Positions 40,438-50,520 of a DNA stretch of 64,000 nt are shown piece after piece. The notes beneath the pieces were generated by a model. It was not told the DNA's origin. It did not search any database and worked only from the letters and a program-made list of their open reading frames with translations. Within the stretch, counting starts at the first letter, position 1, and each line of letters starts with the position of its first letter. Location: the NCBI GenBank assembly GCA_009787835.1, contig WQSN01000004.1, positions 48,420 through 112,419 of the forward strand. Reading direction: 5' to 3'. This DNA is from Treponema sp. Its GTDB lineage: Bacteria > Spirochaetota > Spirochaetia > Treponematales > Breznakiellaceae. Position numbers and translations under genes: made by a program.

Positions 40438-41433
40438 TTATAAATCAATCTCCAGATAATCTGCCATGGAAGATACAAGCTCCGAGGGGAGCAGCTCCCT
40501 TTTACCCGCTTTATTTCCGGGAATCTCATAATCACCGCTTTCTATATAATCAATATTCCATTTTTTTAGAATATCGGCAACAGAATATATTATTTCCGCT
40601 CCGTCATAAGCGAGCTTTACAGTGCCGCGTTTATCATATAACGCCCCGTCATGCCGCTGAATGCCGGTCGATGCCACCCAAAGATCCCTGCCCTGTTCCA
40701 GAGCGAAAGAAGCTGTATGAAGAGCGCCTGATTTTTGCGGAGCTTCAACAATTAAAACACTGCGCGACAGCGCAGATATTATCCTGTTCCGCGCCGGAAA
40801 ATTACCTTTATACGGGCGCGTACCCGGAGGATATTCGCTAATCAGCGCCCCCCCTGAATCAAGTATCTGTTTTGCAAGATGCCTGTTTGACGCGGGATAA
40901 ATTTCGTCCGTTCCTGATCCAAGCACCGCGTATCCCGGAACACCGCCCGCAAGATTTCCCCTGTGCGACATTGCGTCAATTCCAAGTGCAAGACCGGATA
41001 CCACAGAAATACCGGTCCGCCCTGCGCCGCAGGCCAGCAAAAAGCTCTGCGCTGACGCTTCAGGGCTTGGCTTTCTGGTGCCGACCATGCCAAGCAGCGG
41101 TTTCCCCGGATATGGAAGACGCCCTCTGTAAAAAATTACAGAAGGCGGATCATACATTTCCCGTAACATGGGCGGATAGGCTTCATCCTTCCACGACACC
41201 CACTCAATTGACCTCTTGCGGCAAATCGCGTCAATCTGTCCTGCCCTTGCGCAGACTTCATCAATATCCCAAAATTGATTCAATCCATGTTTTAATATAT
41301 TTTCTATATCACTCCTGAATTGTACAATAAAATCTTCCTCACGGTCAAAGATCTGAAGTAATTTTATACGATCCACAGGTTTTAAGCCTGGTAAAAGCGC
41401 TATGACCAAGTCCAAAATGCTCCGTTCACTCAT
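40438..41433 (-). CDS. dprA: DNA-processing protein DprA (Smf)
   Basis: VGTRKPS, SGLALGIDAMSHRG, LGSGTDEIYPASNRHLA, NRIISALSRSVLIVEAPQKSGALHTASFALEQGRDLW. ORF opens at 41457; ATG at 41433 preferred. Confidence 0.95.
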   Translation of the reverse strand: MSERSILDLVIALLPGLKPVDRIKLLQIFDREEDFIVQFRSDIENILKHGLNQFWDIDEVCARAGQIDAICRKRSIEWVSWKDEAYPPMLREMYDPPSVIFYRGRLPYPGKPLLGMVGTRKPSPEASAQSFLLACGAGRTGISVVSGLALGIDAMSHRGNLAGGVPGYAVLGSGTDEIYPASNRHLAKQILDSGGALISEYPPGTRPYKGNFPARNRIISALSRSVLIVEAPQKSGALHTASFALEQGRDLWVASTGIQRHDGALYDKRGTVKLAYDGAEIIYSVADILKKWNIDYIESGDYEIPGNKAGKRELLPSELVSSMADYLEIDL

Positions 41434-42172
41434 ACAGCATCCCCCTGATCGTGTCAATATTATTCAGCGCTTCATTGATAGTGTTTTTATCCTTTGTCCG
41501 GCTTATAATCCGTTCATAAAGATCAATTGCCTGTGAATTTCGGCCTGTCATATAATACGCCCTTGCAAGAACAAACATCGCGGGAATATCCGAAGAGCTT
41601 ATCTCAAGATTTTTTTCAAGAAGCGGAATTGCTTCCGCCGGTCTGTTAAGCTCAAATGCATAGAGCACGCCAAGACCGTACATCGGCCTTGTGTATGTGC
41701 TGTCAAGTTCTATAGCGCGCAAATACGCCTTTTCGCACAGGCTGTAATAATGATCCCTCTCTTTCTGTGCGTTAGTTGAAAATCCAATAACTGATTTTGC
41801 CACAACCCCTGCGGAAACTCCTGTTAAATTATAAAGCGCGGGATCTGTTGAATTAAAATAAATCGCCCTTTCCAGAGCGGAAAGTGCGTCCTGATGCATT
41901 CCCCTGTCCGCGAGCCTTGTCGCAAGAATTTTCCAGTATACTCCTGTTTGTGCGCCTTCCATTACATTCCGATCAATTTGCTCTTCATATAACGCAATTG
42001 CCCTTCTTAAGCCGTCAATGGTTTCAGGAGGACCTCCGCGCGGACTTATTTCCGCCATGCGGCGCGCCAGTTCCCTGTTCTGATTTCCCTGGCTGTGGTA
42101 CACAAGGTAAATTATTGATCCTATAACAAGAAAAAAGACAATGCCTATAATAATATCTTTTGCTCTTTTCAA
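41426..42172 (-). CDS. Membrane-anchored TPR-repeat protein
   Basis: N-terminal TM helix then TPR-like repeats (KILATRLADRGMHQDALSALERAIYFNSTDPALYNLTG...). Confidence 0.8.
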   Translation of the reverse strand: MKRAKDIIIGIVFFLVIGSIIYLVYHSQGNQNRELARRMAEISPRGGPPETIDGLRRAIALYEEQIDRNVMEGAQTGVYWKILATRLADRGMHQDALSALERAIYFNSTDPALYNLTGVSAGVVAKSVIGFSTNAQKERDHYYSLCEKAYLRAIELDSTYTRPMYGLGVLYAFELNRPAEAIPLLEKNLEISSSDIPAMFVLARAYYMTGRNSQAIDLYERIISRTKDKNTINEALNNIDTIRGMLYE

Positions 42173-42194
42173 TGTATTATTCTCCTGTCTCCTT

Positions 42195-43115
42195 TCAATC
42201 CGGCGCGTTCAGCCGGGGTAAATAACGGCGGTGATTCTCACGCAGAACGCCGACATCCACATGAGTATAAATCTGGGTTGTGGCGAGATCCGCGTGTCCC
42301 AGCAATTCCTGAACAGTTCTAAGGTCAGCGCCGCCTTCCAAAAGTCCTGTAGCGAAACTGTGACGCAGTGTATGAAGCCGCGATGATGTTCCCGCGAGGG
42401 CAGCGTTTTTCGCGTAATTTTTCCAGATGCCTTTTCTGGAAAGCCTCTTTCCGTTCCTCCCGATAAACAGCGCCTGGTTTTTCATGAAAGGCTGATTCCG
42501 GCTCACCTTCCCCGCGAGTTTCGGACGCGATTCTTCCAGATACTGTCTCAGCCGCAGCGCCGCTTCCGGTCCAAAAAGCGCGAGCCTTTCCTTATTCCCC
42601 TTTCCTTTGACTTTCGCAACTCCTCCTTCAAGATCAATATCCCTGATATTCAACCCTGCCGCCTCTGATACTCTCAATCCCGCGGAATAGATCATTTCAA
42701 AAAGACATCTGTCGCGGCATCCTACAGGATTGCTTGTGTCTACGGTATCCAAAAGCACTTCAATGGTTTTTTTATCCATTACCTCAGGAAGGCTTACCCT
42801 TCTTTTGGGACTCTCCAGAACAACAGCCGGATTATCGTCTGTTAATCCTTCGTCCATCGCAAAGCGGAAGAACGAGCGCAGAGCGGAAACCGCCTTTGCC
42901 GTTGACCTTGAATCAATTTTATCCGTTGTGCGCCTCATCGCAATATACACAGACAGTAAACTCGCGTCCGCTTCATCAAGATTTTTATTTTCAGCTTCCA
43001 GAAAATCAAGAAAGCGGCGTATTTCCAGACGGTAACAATCCATGGTCAGTACGCCCCTCCTCTCTATCGCGACAAGCCGGGAACAAAATCTTTTCAATAA
43101 ATCGGATTTTTCCAA
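42195..43115 (-). CDS. Tyrosine recombinase, XerC/XerD family (second copy)
   Basis: SAGLRVSEAAGLNIRDID, KGKGNKERL, LHTLRHSFATGLLEGGADLRTVQELLGHADLATTQIYTHV. Confidence 0.95.
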   Translation of the reverse strand: MEKSDLLKRFCSRLVAIERRGVLTMDCYRLEIRRFLDFLEAENKNLDEADASLLSVYIAMRRTTDKIDSRSTAKAVSALRSFFRFAMDEGLTDDNPAVVLESPKRRVSLPEVMDKKTIEVLLDTVDTSNPVGCRDRCLFEMIYSAGLRVSEAAGLNIRDIDLEGGVAKVKGKGNKERLALFGPEAALRLRQYLEESRPKLAGKVSRNQPFMKNQALFIGRNGKRLSRKGIWKNYAKNAALAGTSSRLHTLRHSFATGLLEGGADLRTVQELLGHADLATTQIYTHVDVGVLRENHRRYLPRLNAPD

Positions 43116-43116
43116 T

Positions 43117-44436
43117 CTATTCGTTCTCCGCTTTCTTCAGCGCGATCTTTTCATCTGCCTGATAATTATGATTTCTTATAACAGACGGGACATCCAAATC
43201 ATCCTGATACTCGCGCTGCGGAAGAAAATGCAGATATTCGGGATGTTTTGTCCTTTCCCTCATTTTCACAAAATCACTGTAATCAATAAAATCGGGAGGT
43301 TTTGGTTTGGCGCTTTCAGCCGGATTGGCTGTTACAATCCTTTCGCTGTTAAAGCCCGTGGCGATAACCGTTACCTGAATGTCATTGTTTAACTCAGGTT
43401 CAAAAAGAATGCCGTGAATAATATTTACATCCGGATCGCATTTTTCCCTGATGCTGTTGATAATATTGTTAATTTCAATGAGCGGAACGTCTTCAGGGCC
43501 TGCGATATTGATAAGCACATGGGTAGCTCCGTCAATATTGGTATCTTCGATAAGAGGACCGTCCATGGCGTTTTTAACGGCGTCCATGGCGCGGTTGGAG
43601 CCCGACCCGGTGCCGATGCTCAGCAAAGCGTCTCCCTTGTTTCGCATAACGCTCTTGACATCCGCGAAATCAATGTTTTTATAGCCGACCTTATTGATAA
43701 TGTCGCTGATTGCCTTTACTCCGTTGCATAAAACTTCATCCGCTTTTTTGAAAGTATCCCTGTAGGAAGGCATGCTGTCCATTATCTTTAAAAGATCCTG
43801 GTTTCTTGTAACAATAAGCGAATCGATATTTTCCCGTAATTTATCAAGACCCTTTAAAGCCAGATTCATTTTATAGCGGCCCTCGCATTCAAACGGAAGC
43901 GTTACAACCGCTACTGTCAGAATGCCCATCTCTTTAGCGACTTTCGCGATAATGGGAGCCGCGCCTGTTCCGGTTCCTCCGCCCATCCCCGCTGTAATAA
44001 TCACCATATCGGCGCCCTTGAGCACTTCGGCAATTGTATCAATGTCCTCTAACGCCGCCTTCTCGCCTTTTTCAGGTTCGCCTCCGGCTCCGTGCCCGCT
44101 TGTGATCTTCGCGCCTATCTGCACTTTAATATCCGCTTTGCTTTTTATTTCAAGGTCCTGGATATCGGTATTTGCCGCAATAAACTCGACTCCGTACAGG
44201 TTACTGGAAATCATAAGATTTAAGGCGTTCCCGCCGCCGCCGCCCGCTGATATTACCTTGATAATCGCAGGAAAAGATTTTGAACGCAGTCTTTCCGGAA
44301 TTATCTGTTGTTTATCAGAGTCGTCGGGTTGTTTGAATTTCAACACCTGATTTCTTTCGCGCAATGAAACAACCGGCGCAGGTTCATCCTGCAGATCGTT
44401 CATTTGTTTATTCTCATAAACCGCAACAATATTCAT
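43117..44436 (-). CDS. ftsZ: Cell division protein FtsZ
   Basis: IKVISAGGGGGNALN, GMGGGTGTGAAP, NIDFADVKSVM, C-terminal DLDVPSVIRNH peptide. ORF opens at 44529; ATG at 44436 with aggaggg RBS preferred. Confidence 0.95.
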   Translation of the reverse strand: MNIVAVYENKQMNDLQDEPAPVVSLRERNQVLKFKQPDDSDKQQIIPERLRSKSFPAIIKVISAGGGGGNALNLMISSNLYGVEFIAANTDIQDLEIKSKADIKVQIGAKITSGHGAGGEPEKGEKAALEDIDTIAEVLKGADMVIITAGMGGGTGTGAAPIIAKVAKEMGILTVAVVTLPFECEGRYKMNLALKGLDKLRENIDSLIVTRNQDLLKIMDSMPSYRDTFKKADEVLCNGVKAISDIINKVGYKNIDFADVKSVMRNKGDALLSIGTGSGSNRAMDAVKNAMDGPLIEDTNIDGATHVLINIAGPEDVPLIEINNIINSIREKCDPDVNIIHGILFEPELNNDIQVTVIATGFNSERIVTANPAESAKPKPPDFIDYSDFVKMRERTKHPEYLHFLPQREYQDDLDVPSVIRNHNYQADEKIALKKAENE

Positions 44437-44504
44437 TTTTTTCCCTCCTAAAAAAAGAATAATGCAATATTTTTTTGACTGGTTTAACGCCTTCGCGTTA
44501 ACTG

Positions 44505-45773
44505 TCAAGAAAATTCTTCTCTTAGCCACTCCTTTAATCTGTCTATAAGAGCGGCGCTCTTCTTGTCATTTTTTTTCATTTCAGAACTGTGTTCCGCGCC
44601 CAAAGACGCCCTTCTGTCTCCCTCCATCGCAAGCCCGATAACAGTCGCGTAAGAGGGAGTGCGGTACTCTTCTACCAGCCCTCCAAGCTCCTGCACCGGC
44701 AGGGGATATCCAAGTCTCGCAGGCAATTTAAGAATACTGTTCGCAAGTTCTACAACTCCCGTTAGCTGTGCCCCTCCGCCCGTTATTACAACACCGCCTC
44801 CAAGGGGACGCGGAAGATTTAACGTATCAAGATGATTTTTAATCATTTTAAAAATTTCTTCCATGCGGGGTTTAATAATTGTTAAAACCTGCGAACGCGG
44901 AATTGACATTGGCGGCCTTCCTCCCACTCCCGGAACAATGACAGTTTCATCATCATCAAGCAGATCATCCCAGCAGCATCCGGCTTCAATTTTTATTTTT
45001 TCCGCGTTTTCTATGGAAACATTTTTTATTATGGATATGTCGTTTGTAACTTGCGTCCCCCCCGCAGGTATAGTATATGTTGAATATGGAGTTCCGTCAA
45101 CATAAACAAGCACATCTGTTGTGCCGCCGCCTAAATCAATAACTGTTACTCCCAATTCTATCTCATCCTGGGTAAGAACAGCGCGTCCTGCGGCAAGCGT
45201 ATGCAGTATAAGTTCATTTACCCTGAAGCCAGCGCGATTAACGCACTTTATTAAATTCTGAGCGCCTGTAACAGTGCAGGTAATAATGTGCACCTCGCAT
45301 TCAAGACGAACCCCCATCATGTCAAGCGGATTGCGTATCCCTTTCTGATCGTCTACCTTGTAGTTCTGCGGAATTACTTCCAGTATCTGTTTATCTGTCG
45401 GTATTACTACGGCTTTTGCGGCTTCATGCACGCGATCAAGATCTTCCTGACTGATTTCCCTTGTATCCTTTTTTTTGCTGGAAACTCCCACAACTCCTTT
45501 TGAATTAAAACCATTTATGTGATTCCCTCCAATTCCTGTCCAGCAGTCAAGAATTTCAATACCACTCATCATTTCCGCATCTTCTATCGCCGCGACAATC
45601 GCTTTTAGAGTCGCTTCTATATTTACAATAACTCCCTTTCTCAGACCGGTAGAAGGACGCACGCCGGTTCCCATAATTTTAAGAATCCCGTCTTCGTCCC
45701 GTTCACAGACAATAACGCGTATAAATGCTGAACCAATATCAAGAGCCGTTACTATATTACCATTACCTGCCAT
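44505..45773 (-). CDS. ftsA: Cell division protein FtsA
   Basis: ALDIGSAFIRVIVCE, VIDLGGGTTDVLVYVDG, GGGVVITGGGAQLTGVVELA; upstream of ftsZ. Confidence 0.95.
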   Translation of the reverse strand: MAGNGNIVTALDIGSAFIRVIVCERDEDGILKIMGTGVRPSTGLRKGVIVNIEATLKAIVAAIEDAEMMSGIEILDCWTGIGGNHINGFNSKGVVGVSSKKKDTREISQEDLDRVHEAAKAVVIPTDKQILEVIPQNYKVDDQKGIRNPLDMMGVRLECEVHIITCTVTGAQNLIKCVNRAGFRVNELILHTLAAGRAVLTQDEIELGVTVIDLGGGTTDVLVYVDGTPYSTYTIPAGGTQVTNDISIIKNVSIENAEKIKIEAGCCWDDLLDDDETVIVPGVGGRPPMSIPRSQVLTIIKPRMEEIFKMIKNHLDTLNLPRPLGGGVVITGGGAQLTGVVELANSILKLPARLGYPLPVQELGGLVEEYRTPSYATVIGLAMEGDRRASLGAEHSSEMKKNDKKSAALIDRLKEWLREEFS

Positions 45774-46584
45774 CGTATTGCTCCTTTAATTTATAAGAAC
45801 CCATACCGGATCTAAAATCTATCTCCTGCGGTTTCTGAGATTCAGATTCAAAAACATTTAACATAAGCAGCATATACCTAATTACATCTTCTGTCAAATT
45901 GTTTTCAATCCTAACCCTAATCGGACTGTGAACCGGATACAGGATAAGCTCAAAACCGTCCCATGCTTTTCTCTCGACGCGTATTTCAGAAATTGCAGCT
46001 AACAGATCGGGGGATTTTTCCGCTATAACAGAAATACTTTCAATCAGCGGCAGAAGCCCGGAAGGCAGCCTCATACCCAATTGCGGATTGTCAATTCCGG
46101 AAATAACCGGAACTTTATATGAAACAGATTCGAAATCCGTTATTTTAAAGAATACTCCCTTTTTGTCAACATATATCAGACGCTGTCCTGAGAGTGTATT
46201 TGTCAGAGCCGCCGCCGCCTCTTGCCTGGGAACAAGAAAAATTGATAATTTGTCCGGAAAACGTTTTGTAATTTTCGCGGATTCAATCAAAACATAACCG
46301 GAAAGTTTATCCTGTATCTCTTTGATATTTACCGAAACAAAAGATGACTTCTCATTTAAACCTGCGATTTTTATTATTTCCGCCCTGCTTAAACTTTCAA
46401 ATCCATGCACTTCTATTACAGAAAAAGGAATGAACGAGCTTATTCCAAAAAGCCAGATAATTTGAGCAATCAGGATAATTAAAGCTATAATCAGAAGCCT
46501 TTTAAGGCCTTTTTCTATCTTTTTGGAAGATTTGGTTTTTACGCCCGCATCTTCGCAGGCGGCGTATGAAAAATCAGATGTCAT
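45763..46584 (-). CDS. ftsQ: Cell division protein FtsQ/DivIB (POTRA)
   Basis: Single N-terminal TM, POTRA-like FIPFSVIEVHGFESLSRAEIIKIAGL; position between ftsW and ftsA. Confidence 0.85.
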   Translation of the reverse strand: MTSDFSYAACEDAGVKTKSSKKIEKGLKRLLIIALIILIAQIIWLFGISSFIPFSVIEVHGFESLSRAEIIKIAGLNEKSSFVSVNIKEIQDKLSGYVLIESAKITKRFPDKLSIFLVPRQEAAAALTNTLSGQRLIYVDKKGVFFKITDFESVSYKVPVISGIDNPQLGMRLPSGLLPLIESISVIAEKSPDLLAAISEIRVERKAWDGFELILYPVHSPIRVRIENNLTEDVIRYMLLMLNVFESESQKPQEIDFRSGMGSYKLKEQYDGR

Positions 46585-47756
46585 TCCATATCTCCGGAAT
46601 AATTATAATTTTTATTTTTAAAAGTATTATAACCTGAGTTTGCGCCGCCTTTCCTTGCGACATTGGCGATTAAACCCGCGCATATCAGAGTTGTTGTAAG
46701 AGATGAACCGCCCGCGGAGAAGAAAGGAAGCGGAATGCCAGTAGCCGGAAGAGCTCCTGACACCACTGCGACATTTAACAGCGCCTGCGATACAAGCATT
46801 GTCGTTAATCCTGATGCGAGAAGCCGTCCAAAAACAGTATCACTGCGCAATGCCGTACTGTAGCCTAAAATGCCCAGGGCGGCGAAAAGGATAAAGAATA
46901 AAACAATTCCTATTAAACCTGTTTCTTCCGCGTATGAACTGAAAATAAAATCCGATTGTATTTCCGGTACGCTCGCTATCTTGCGCGTTCCCTCTCCTAT
47001 GCCTTTTCCCAGCAAACCGCCTGAAACAATCGCATCGCGGCTTGCTTTAACCTGGAAACCCGCGCCCATCGGCTCCCATTCGGGTCTTAGAAAACTGATA
47101 ATGCGCATCCAGCGGTGTTCCTTTGTAAAAACAAGCAGTATTGATATCGGCGCTATCATTACAAAAGCGGATATAAAATACCGGTAGCGGAGTCCTGCGA
47201 TAAAAAAGATTGCAAGGGCGTTAATCACAATAAAAACAGCGGTGGAAAAATTATTTTGAATATAAATCAGGGTAAAGAAAAGGCCGATTACAAGCACAGG
47301 AGGCAGTATTCCGGAAAAGAAGTCATTTATTTTTTCGCCTTTTTTGTCAAACAGATGGGCCAGATATAACGGGAGAACAAATTTAACCATTTCAGACGGC
47401 TGGTAAGACACCGAATTAATTTCTATCCAACGAGTCGCGCCGTGCCTCTCTTTTCCGATTTCAGGAACTAGTGTCAAAATGCACAGAACAGCTGATAACC
47501 CAAGCAGGATAATTATATTTTTGCGCAGGATGCCAAGATTAATCCGCGAAGAAATTATGAATAACACGATGCCAATTGCGCTGAAAACAAGCTGTCTCGT
47601 GATTAATTTATTGCCGTCATTCATAAACCTCTGTGAATACGCGTAAGACGCCGAATAGAGCGAGGCCAAGCCTGTGCCCAATAAAAGAATTATGCAAAAA
47701 TAAAAAGCGTGTAAAGTCTTTTTATTTTGAATTCTTTCAGCATCAAAATGAAACAT
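46581..47756 (-). CDS. ftsW: SEDS peptidoglycan polymerase FtsW
   Basis: Multi-TM; YQPSEMVKFVLPLYLA, GLLGKGIGEGTRKIASVPEIQSDFIFSSYAEETGLIG, GIPLPFFSAGGSS. Confidence 0.95.
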   Translation of the reverse strand: MFHFDAERIQNKKTLHAFYFCIILLLGTGLASLYSASYAYSQRFMNDGNKLITRQLVFSAIGIVLFIISSRINLGILRKNIIILLGLSAVLCILTLVPEIGKERHGATRWIEINSVSYQPSEMVKFVLPLYLAHLFDKKGEKINDFFSGILPPVLVIGLFFTLIYIQNNFSTAVFIVINALAIFFIAGLRYRYFISAFVMIAPISILLVFTKEHRWMRIISFLRPEWEPMGAGFQVKASRDAIVSGGLLGKGIGEGTRKIASVPEIQSDFIFSSYAEETGLIGIVLFFILFAALGILGYSTALRSDTVFGRLLASGLTTMLVSQALLNVAVVSGALPATGIPLPFFSAGGSSLTTTLICAGLIANVARKGGANSGYNTFKNKNYNYSGDME

Positions 47757-47767
47757 TTCAATTCTCC

Positions 47768-48847
47768 CTATTGAATTTTCAGCGTTGACAGGGAAATAAT
47801 CGCGAATAAACCTCCGATAATCCAGAATCGGATAACCACCTTTGTTTCCGCCCAGCCTGAAAGCTCATAATGATGATGGAGCGGCGCCATTTTAAATACC
47901 CTTTTTTTCCTGAGCTTGTAAGAAATTACCTGAATAACAACCGAAGCGATTTCCAGGACAAATACTCCTCCGATAATGAAAAGCAGTATTTCTTTTTTTA
48001 TCATTAAGGACACTACAGCGACAGCGCCGCCGAGAGCCAGGCTGCCTGTATCGCCCATAAATACTTCCGCAGGCGGCGCGTTGAAAAACAGAAATCCCAC
48101 GCACGCGCCCGCAGCCGCTAAACAGAAAACTGTTAACTCTCCGGCTCCGGGAATATAAGGTATTCCCAAATAATCGGAATAATCAACGCGTCCCGTTATA
48201 TAGGTAAGAACCGCAAGCGTTAAAAAGACCAGGATCAAAAGACCCGCCAACAGACCATCAAGACCGTCAGAAAAATTAACAGCGTTCGACTCTCCTACAA
48301 TCAGAAGTACCGCGAACGGAACCCACAGCCAGCCCATATCAGCTACCGGGTTTTTGAAAAAAGGAATATATAAAGCGGTAGAATTCTCTTCTCCCGTAAA
48401 ATACATGATTAAAACGACAGTAAGCGCTACCGCAAACTGCGCTAAAAGCTTTGCCCATACTGGAAGACCCGCGGAATTATGGCGCGTAACTTTCAGATAA
48501 TCATCGGTAAAGCCAATCGCGCCGAAGGCGAGAAACGCTCCCATGACTATCCACACTGATTTGTCCTTTAAATCCCCCCAGAACAGCATCGCAATGACTA
48601 CGGAAAGGATAATAAATATTCCTCCCATTGTAGGGGTTCCTGTTTTTTGCAGATGAGTCTGCGGACCGTCTTCACGCACAAACTGGCCGATTTTAAGCCT
48701 TCGAAGGAGTTCAATTATTTTATTACCAAAGATAAAACAGATTAGCAATGTGGTAAGGGCCGCGAACGCTCCGCGGATTGTCAGGTAGCTGAATACCCGG
48801 AAAGGAGTAAAATAACTGAACAAAAAATCAAAAAACTCAAGAACCAT
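47768..48847 (-). CDS. mraY: Phospho-N-acetylmuramoyl-pentapeptide-transferase MraY
   Basis: THLQKTGTPTMGGIFI, GFTDDYLKVTRHNSAGL, NFSDGLDGLLAG, MGDTGSLALGG, MAPLHHHYELSGWAETKVVIRFWI. Confidence 0.97.
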   Translation of the reverse strand: MVLEFFDFLFSYFTPFRVFSYLTIRGAFAALTTLLICFIFGNKIIELLRRLKIGQFVREDGPQTHLQKTGTPTMGGIFIILSVVIAMLFWGDLKDKSVWIVMGAFLAFGAIGFTDDYLKVTRHNSAGLPVWAKLLAQFAVALTVVLIMYFTGEENSTALYIPFFKNPVADMGWLWVPFAVLLIVGESNAVNFSDGLDGLLAGLLILVFLTLAVLTYITGRVDYSDYLGIPYIPGAGELTVFCLAAAGACVGFLFFNAPPAEVFMGDTGSLALGGAVAVVSLMIKKEILLFIIGGVFVLEIASVVIQVISYKLRKKRVFKMAPLHHHYELSGWAETKVVIRFWIIGGLFAIISLSTLKIQ

Positions 48848-50237
48848 GTTTTACCTCTGTGAGAATTTCACTTAACCGTTCAAGCGCGCATCCCCTTGAA
48901 CCTTTTAAAAGGACAATATCCTTTGACTGCACATAACCATCAAGAGCGGCGGAAAGCTGTTCCATATCGTCTGTGTAAAAGAAGGATTTGCACCTGTCAG
49001 ACAGGCAGGAAGCCGCGGCTTTTATTTCACTGCCGAATAAAAAGATCCTGTCAGCTTTTGATTGAGTTAAAAAATCTCCAAGCTGTGTATGAGCGGAAAA
49101 GGAAACATCTCCCAATTCCAGCATATCTGCAAGCACATAAACCTTTCTGCCGTCCCATACAAGGGAATCGCAGAACTCAATGCTTTTTACCATCGATTCG
49201 GGGTTAGCATTGTAACAGTCGCGGATAACAGTTGTTCTTCCTTTCAGAATTTCAGCCCTGCCGAAAAGCGGCTTAACAGATTCCAGACCTTTTTTAATAG
49301 AATCATTGCCAACATTTAATTCTTTTGCGATTGCGATGGCGGCAAGCGCGTTGGCCAGATTATGTTTCCCTGCAAGAGCGAAACGTATTTTTTCGCCCGC
49401 CCATGTTATTTCAGTTCCTTCAAGCCCCAGATCGAGCGCGCCTTCAAATTCCGCAAAAGTATCTTCTCCGAAATAATGAATATTTCCCATAACGCCCTGC
49501 GCAAGTTCGCCTGCAAGTTCATCGTCTTTTGGAATCAGGGCGATATCGTTATCTGTCATAAATTTAAAAACGCATTTTTTTTCTTTAAGTATTTCATTCC
49601 GGCTGCCGAAAAATCCTACATGAGCATGACCGATATTCGTAACCTGCGCGATATTGGGTCTTAAAATTTCCGCAAGAGCGGATATTTCGCCTTTTTTATT
49701 CATGCCAAGCTCAAATACGCCGACCTCATGGCATGAGCGCAGGTTAAAAACCGAAAGCGGCAGCCCTGATTCTGAATTAAAATTTCCTTCATTTTTCAAA
49801 GTGTTTTTTTCACAGGAAATAATTGAGGCCGCAATTTCCTTTGTTGTTGTTTTACCCGATGATCCTGTAATGGCGATCTTTACAAGAGCGGGAAATTTTT
49901 TAAGATACGCAATAGCTGAATCTTGCAGAGCCTTTAGCGTATTTTGCACTAAAATTAAATCTTTCCGGTGTTTTTTCGCGATATCTGCAATATTAAAACT
50001 TTCCAGTTTGGAAGATTCGACAACCGCCGCCTGCGCACCTGAGCTAAACGCGGCTTCGACAAAACCATGACCGTCGCAGGATGCGCCTTCAATGGCGAAA
50101 AACAGGCCTCTCTCTTTGATTAAACGCGAATCTATGGACACTGAATTAAATGGTGAATTGGGGGAAGGCGAAAAAGACAAAAGACGTCCCCCGATTGACC
50201 GGGACAGCTCGTCTGCTCCCATGAGTTCAGTATTCAT
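48837..50237 (-). CDS. murF: UDP-N-acetylmuramoyl-tripeptide--D-Ala-D-Ala ligase MurF
   Basis: AITGSSGKTTTKEI, FELGMNKKGEIS, RDCYNANPESM, LLKGSRGCALE. Confidence 0.95.
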   Translation of the reverse strand: MNTELMGADELSRSIGGRLLSFSPSPNSPFNSVSIDSRLIKERGLFFAIEGASCDGHGFVEAAFSSGAQAAVVESSKLESFNIADIAKKHRKDLILVQNTLKALQDSAIAYLKKFPALVKIAITGSSGKTTTKEIAASIISCEKNTLKNEGNFNSESGLPLSVFNLRSCHEVGVFELGMNKKGEISALAEILRPNIAQVTNIGHAHVGFFGSRNEILKEKKCVFKFMTDNDIALIPKDDELAGELAQGVMGNIHYFGEDTFAEFEGALDLGLEGTEITWAGEKIRFALAGKHNLANALAAIAIAKELNVGNDSIKKGLESVKPLFGRAEILKGRTTVIRDCYNANPESMVKSIEFCDSLVWDGRKVYVLADMLELGDVSFSAHTQLGDFLTQSKADRIFLFGSEIKAAASCLSDRCKSFFYTDDMEQLSAALDGYVQSKDIVLLKGSRGCALERLSEILTEVKHGS

Positions 50238-50520
50238 GCCCCTTCCCCTCCGTTATTCTTACCTGAAGCAAATACTCAGGCTGTATCCTCTGTAAATCAA
50301 GCTGGTTTTTCGCTATATCATTTATTCTTTCTGCGGATGAATATTCTGCAATTCCGGCGATAAGCCTTTTATTGCTTTCCACCCATTCGGTCTGCGTTTG
50401 TTCCAGGCGTATAATTTCCGAATTCAGATTTTGGTATCTTGTAGACTGAAATACGATGAGACTCAGAAAAACAGGTATTGTAATCACAATTAAATAAAGC
50501 AGGAAATTCTGTTTCCTCAT
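50227..50520 (-). CDS. ftsL: FtsL-like cell division protein
   Basis: Short bitopic coiled-coil protein between rsmH and murF. Confidence 0.75.
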   Translation of the reverse strand: MRKQNFLLYLIVITIPVFLSLIVFQSTRYQNLNSEIIRLEQTQTEWVESNKRLIAGIAEYSSAERINDIAKNQLDLQRIQPEYLLQVRITEGKGHEY

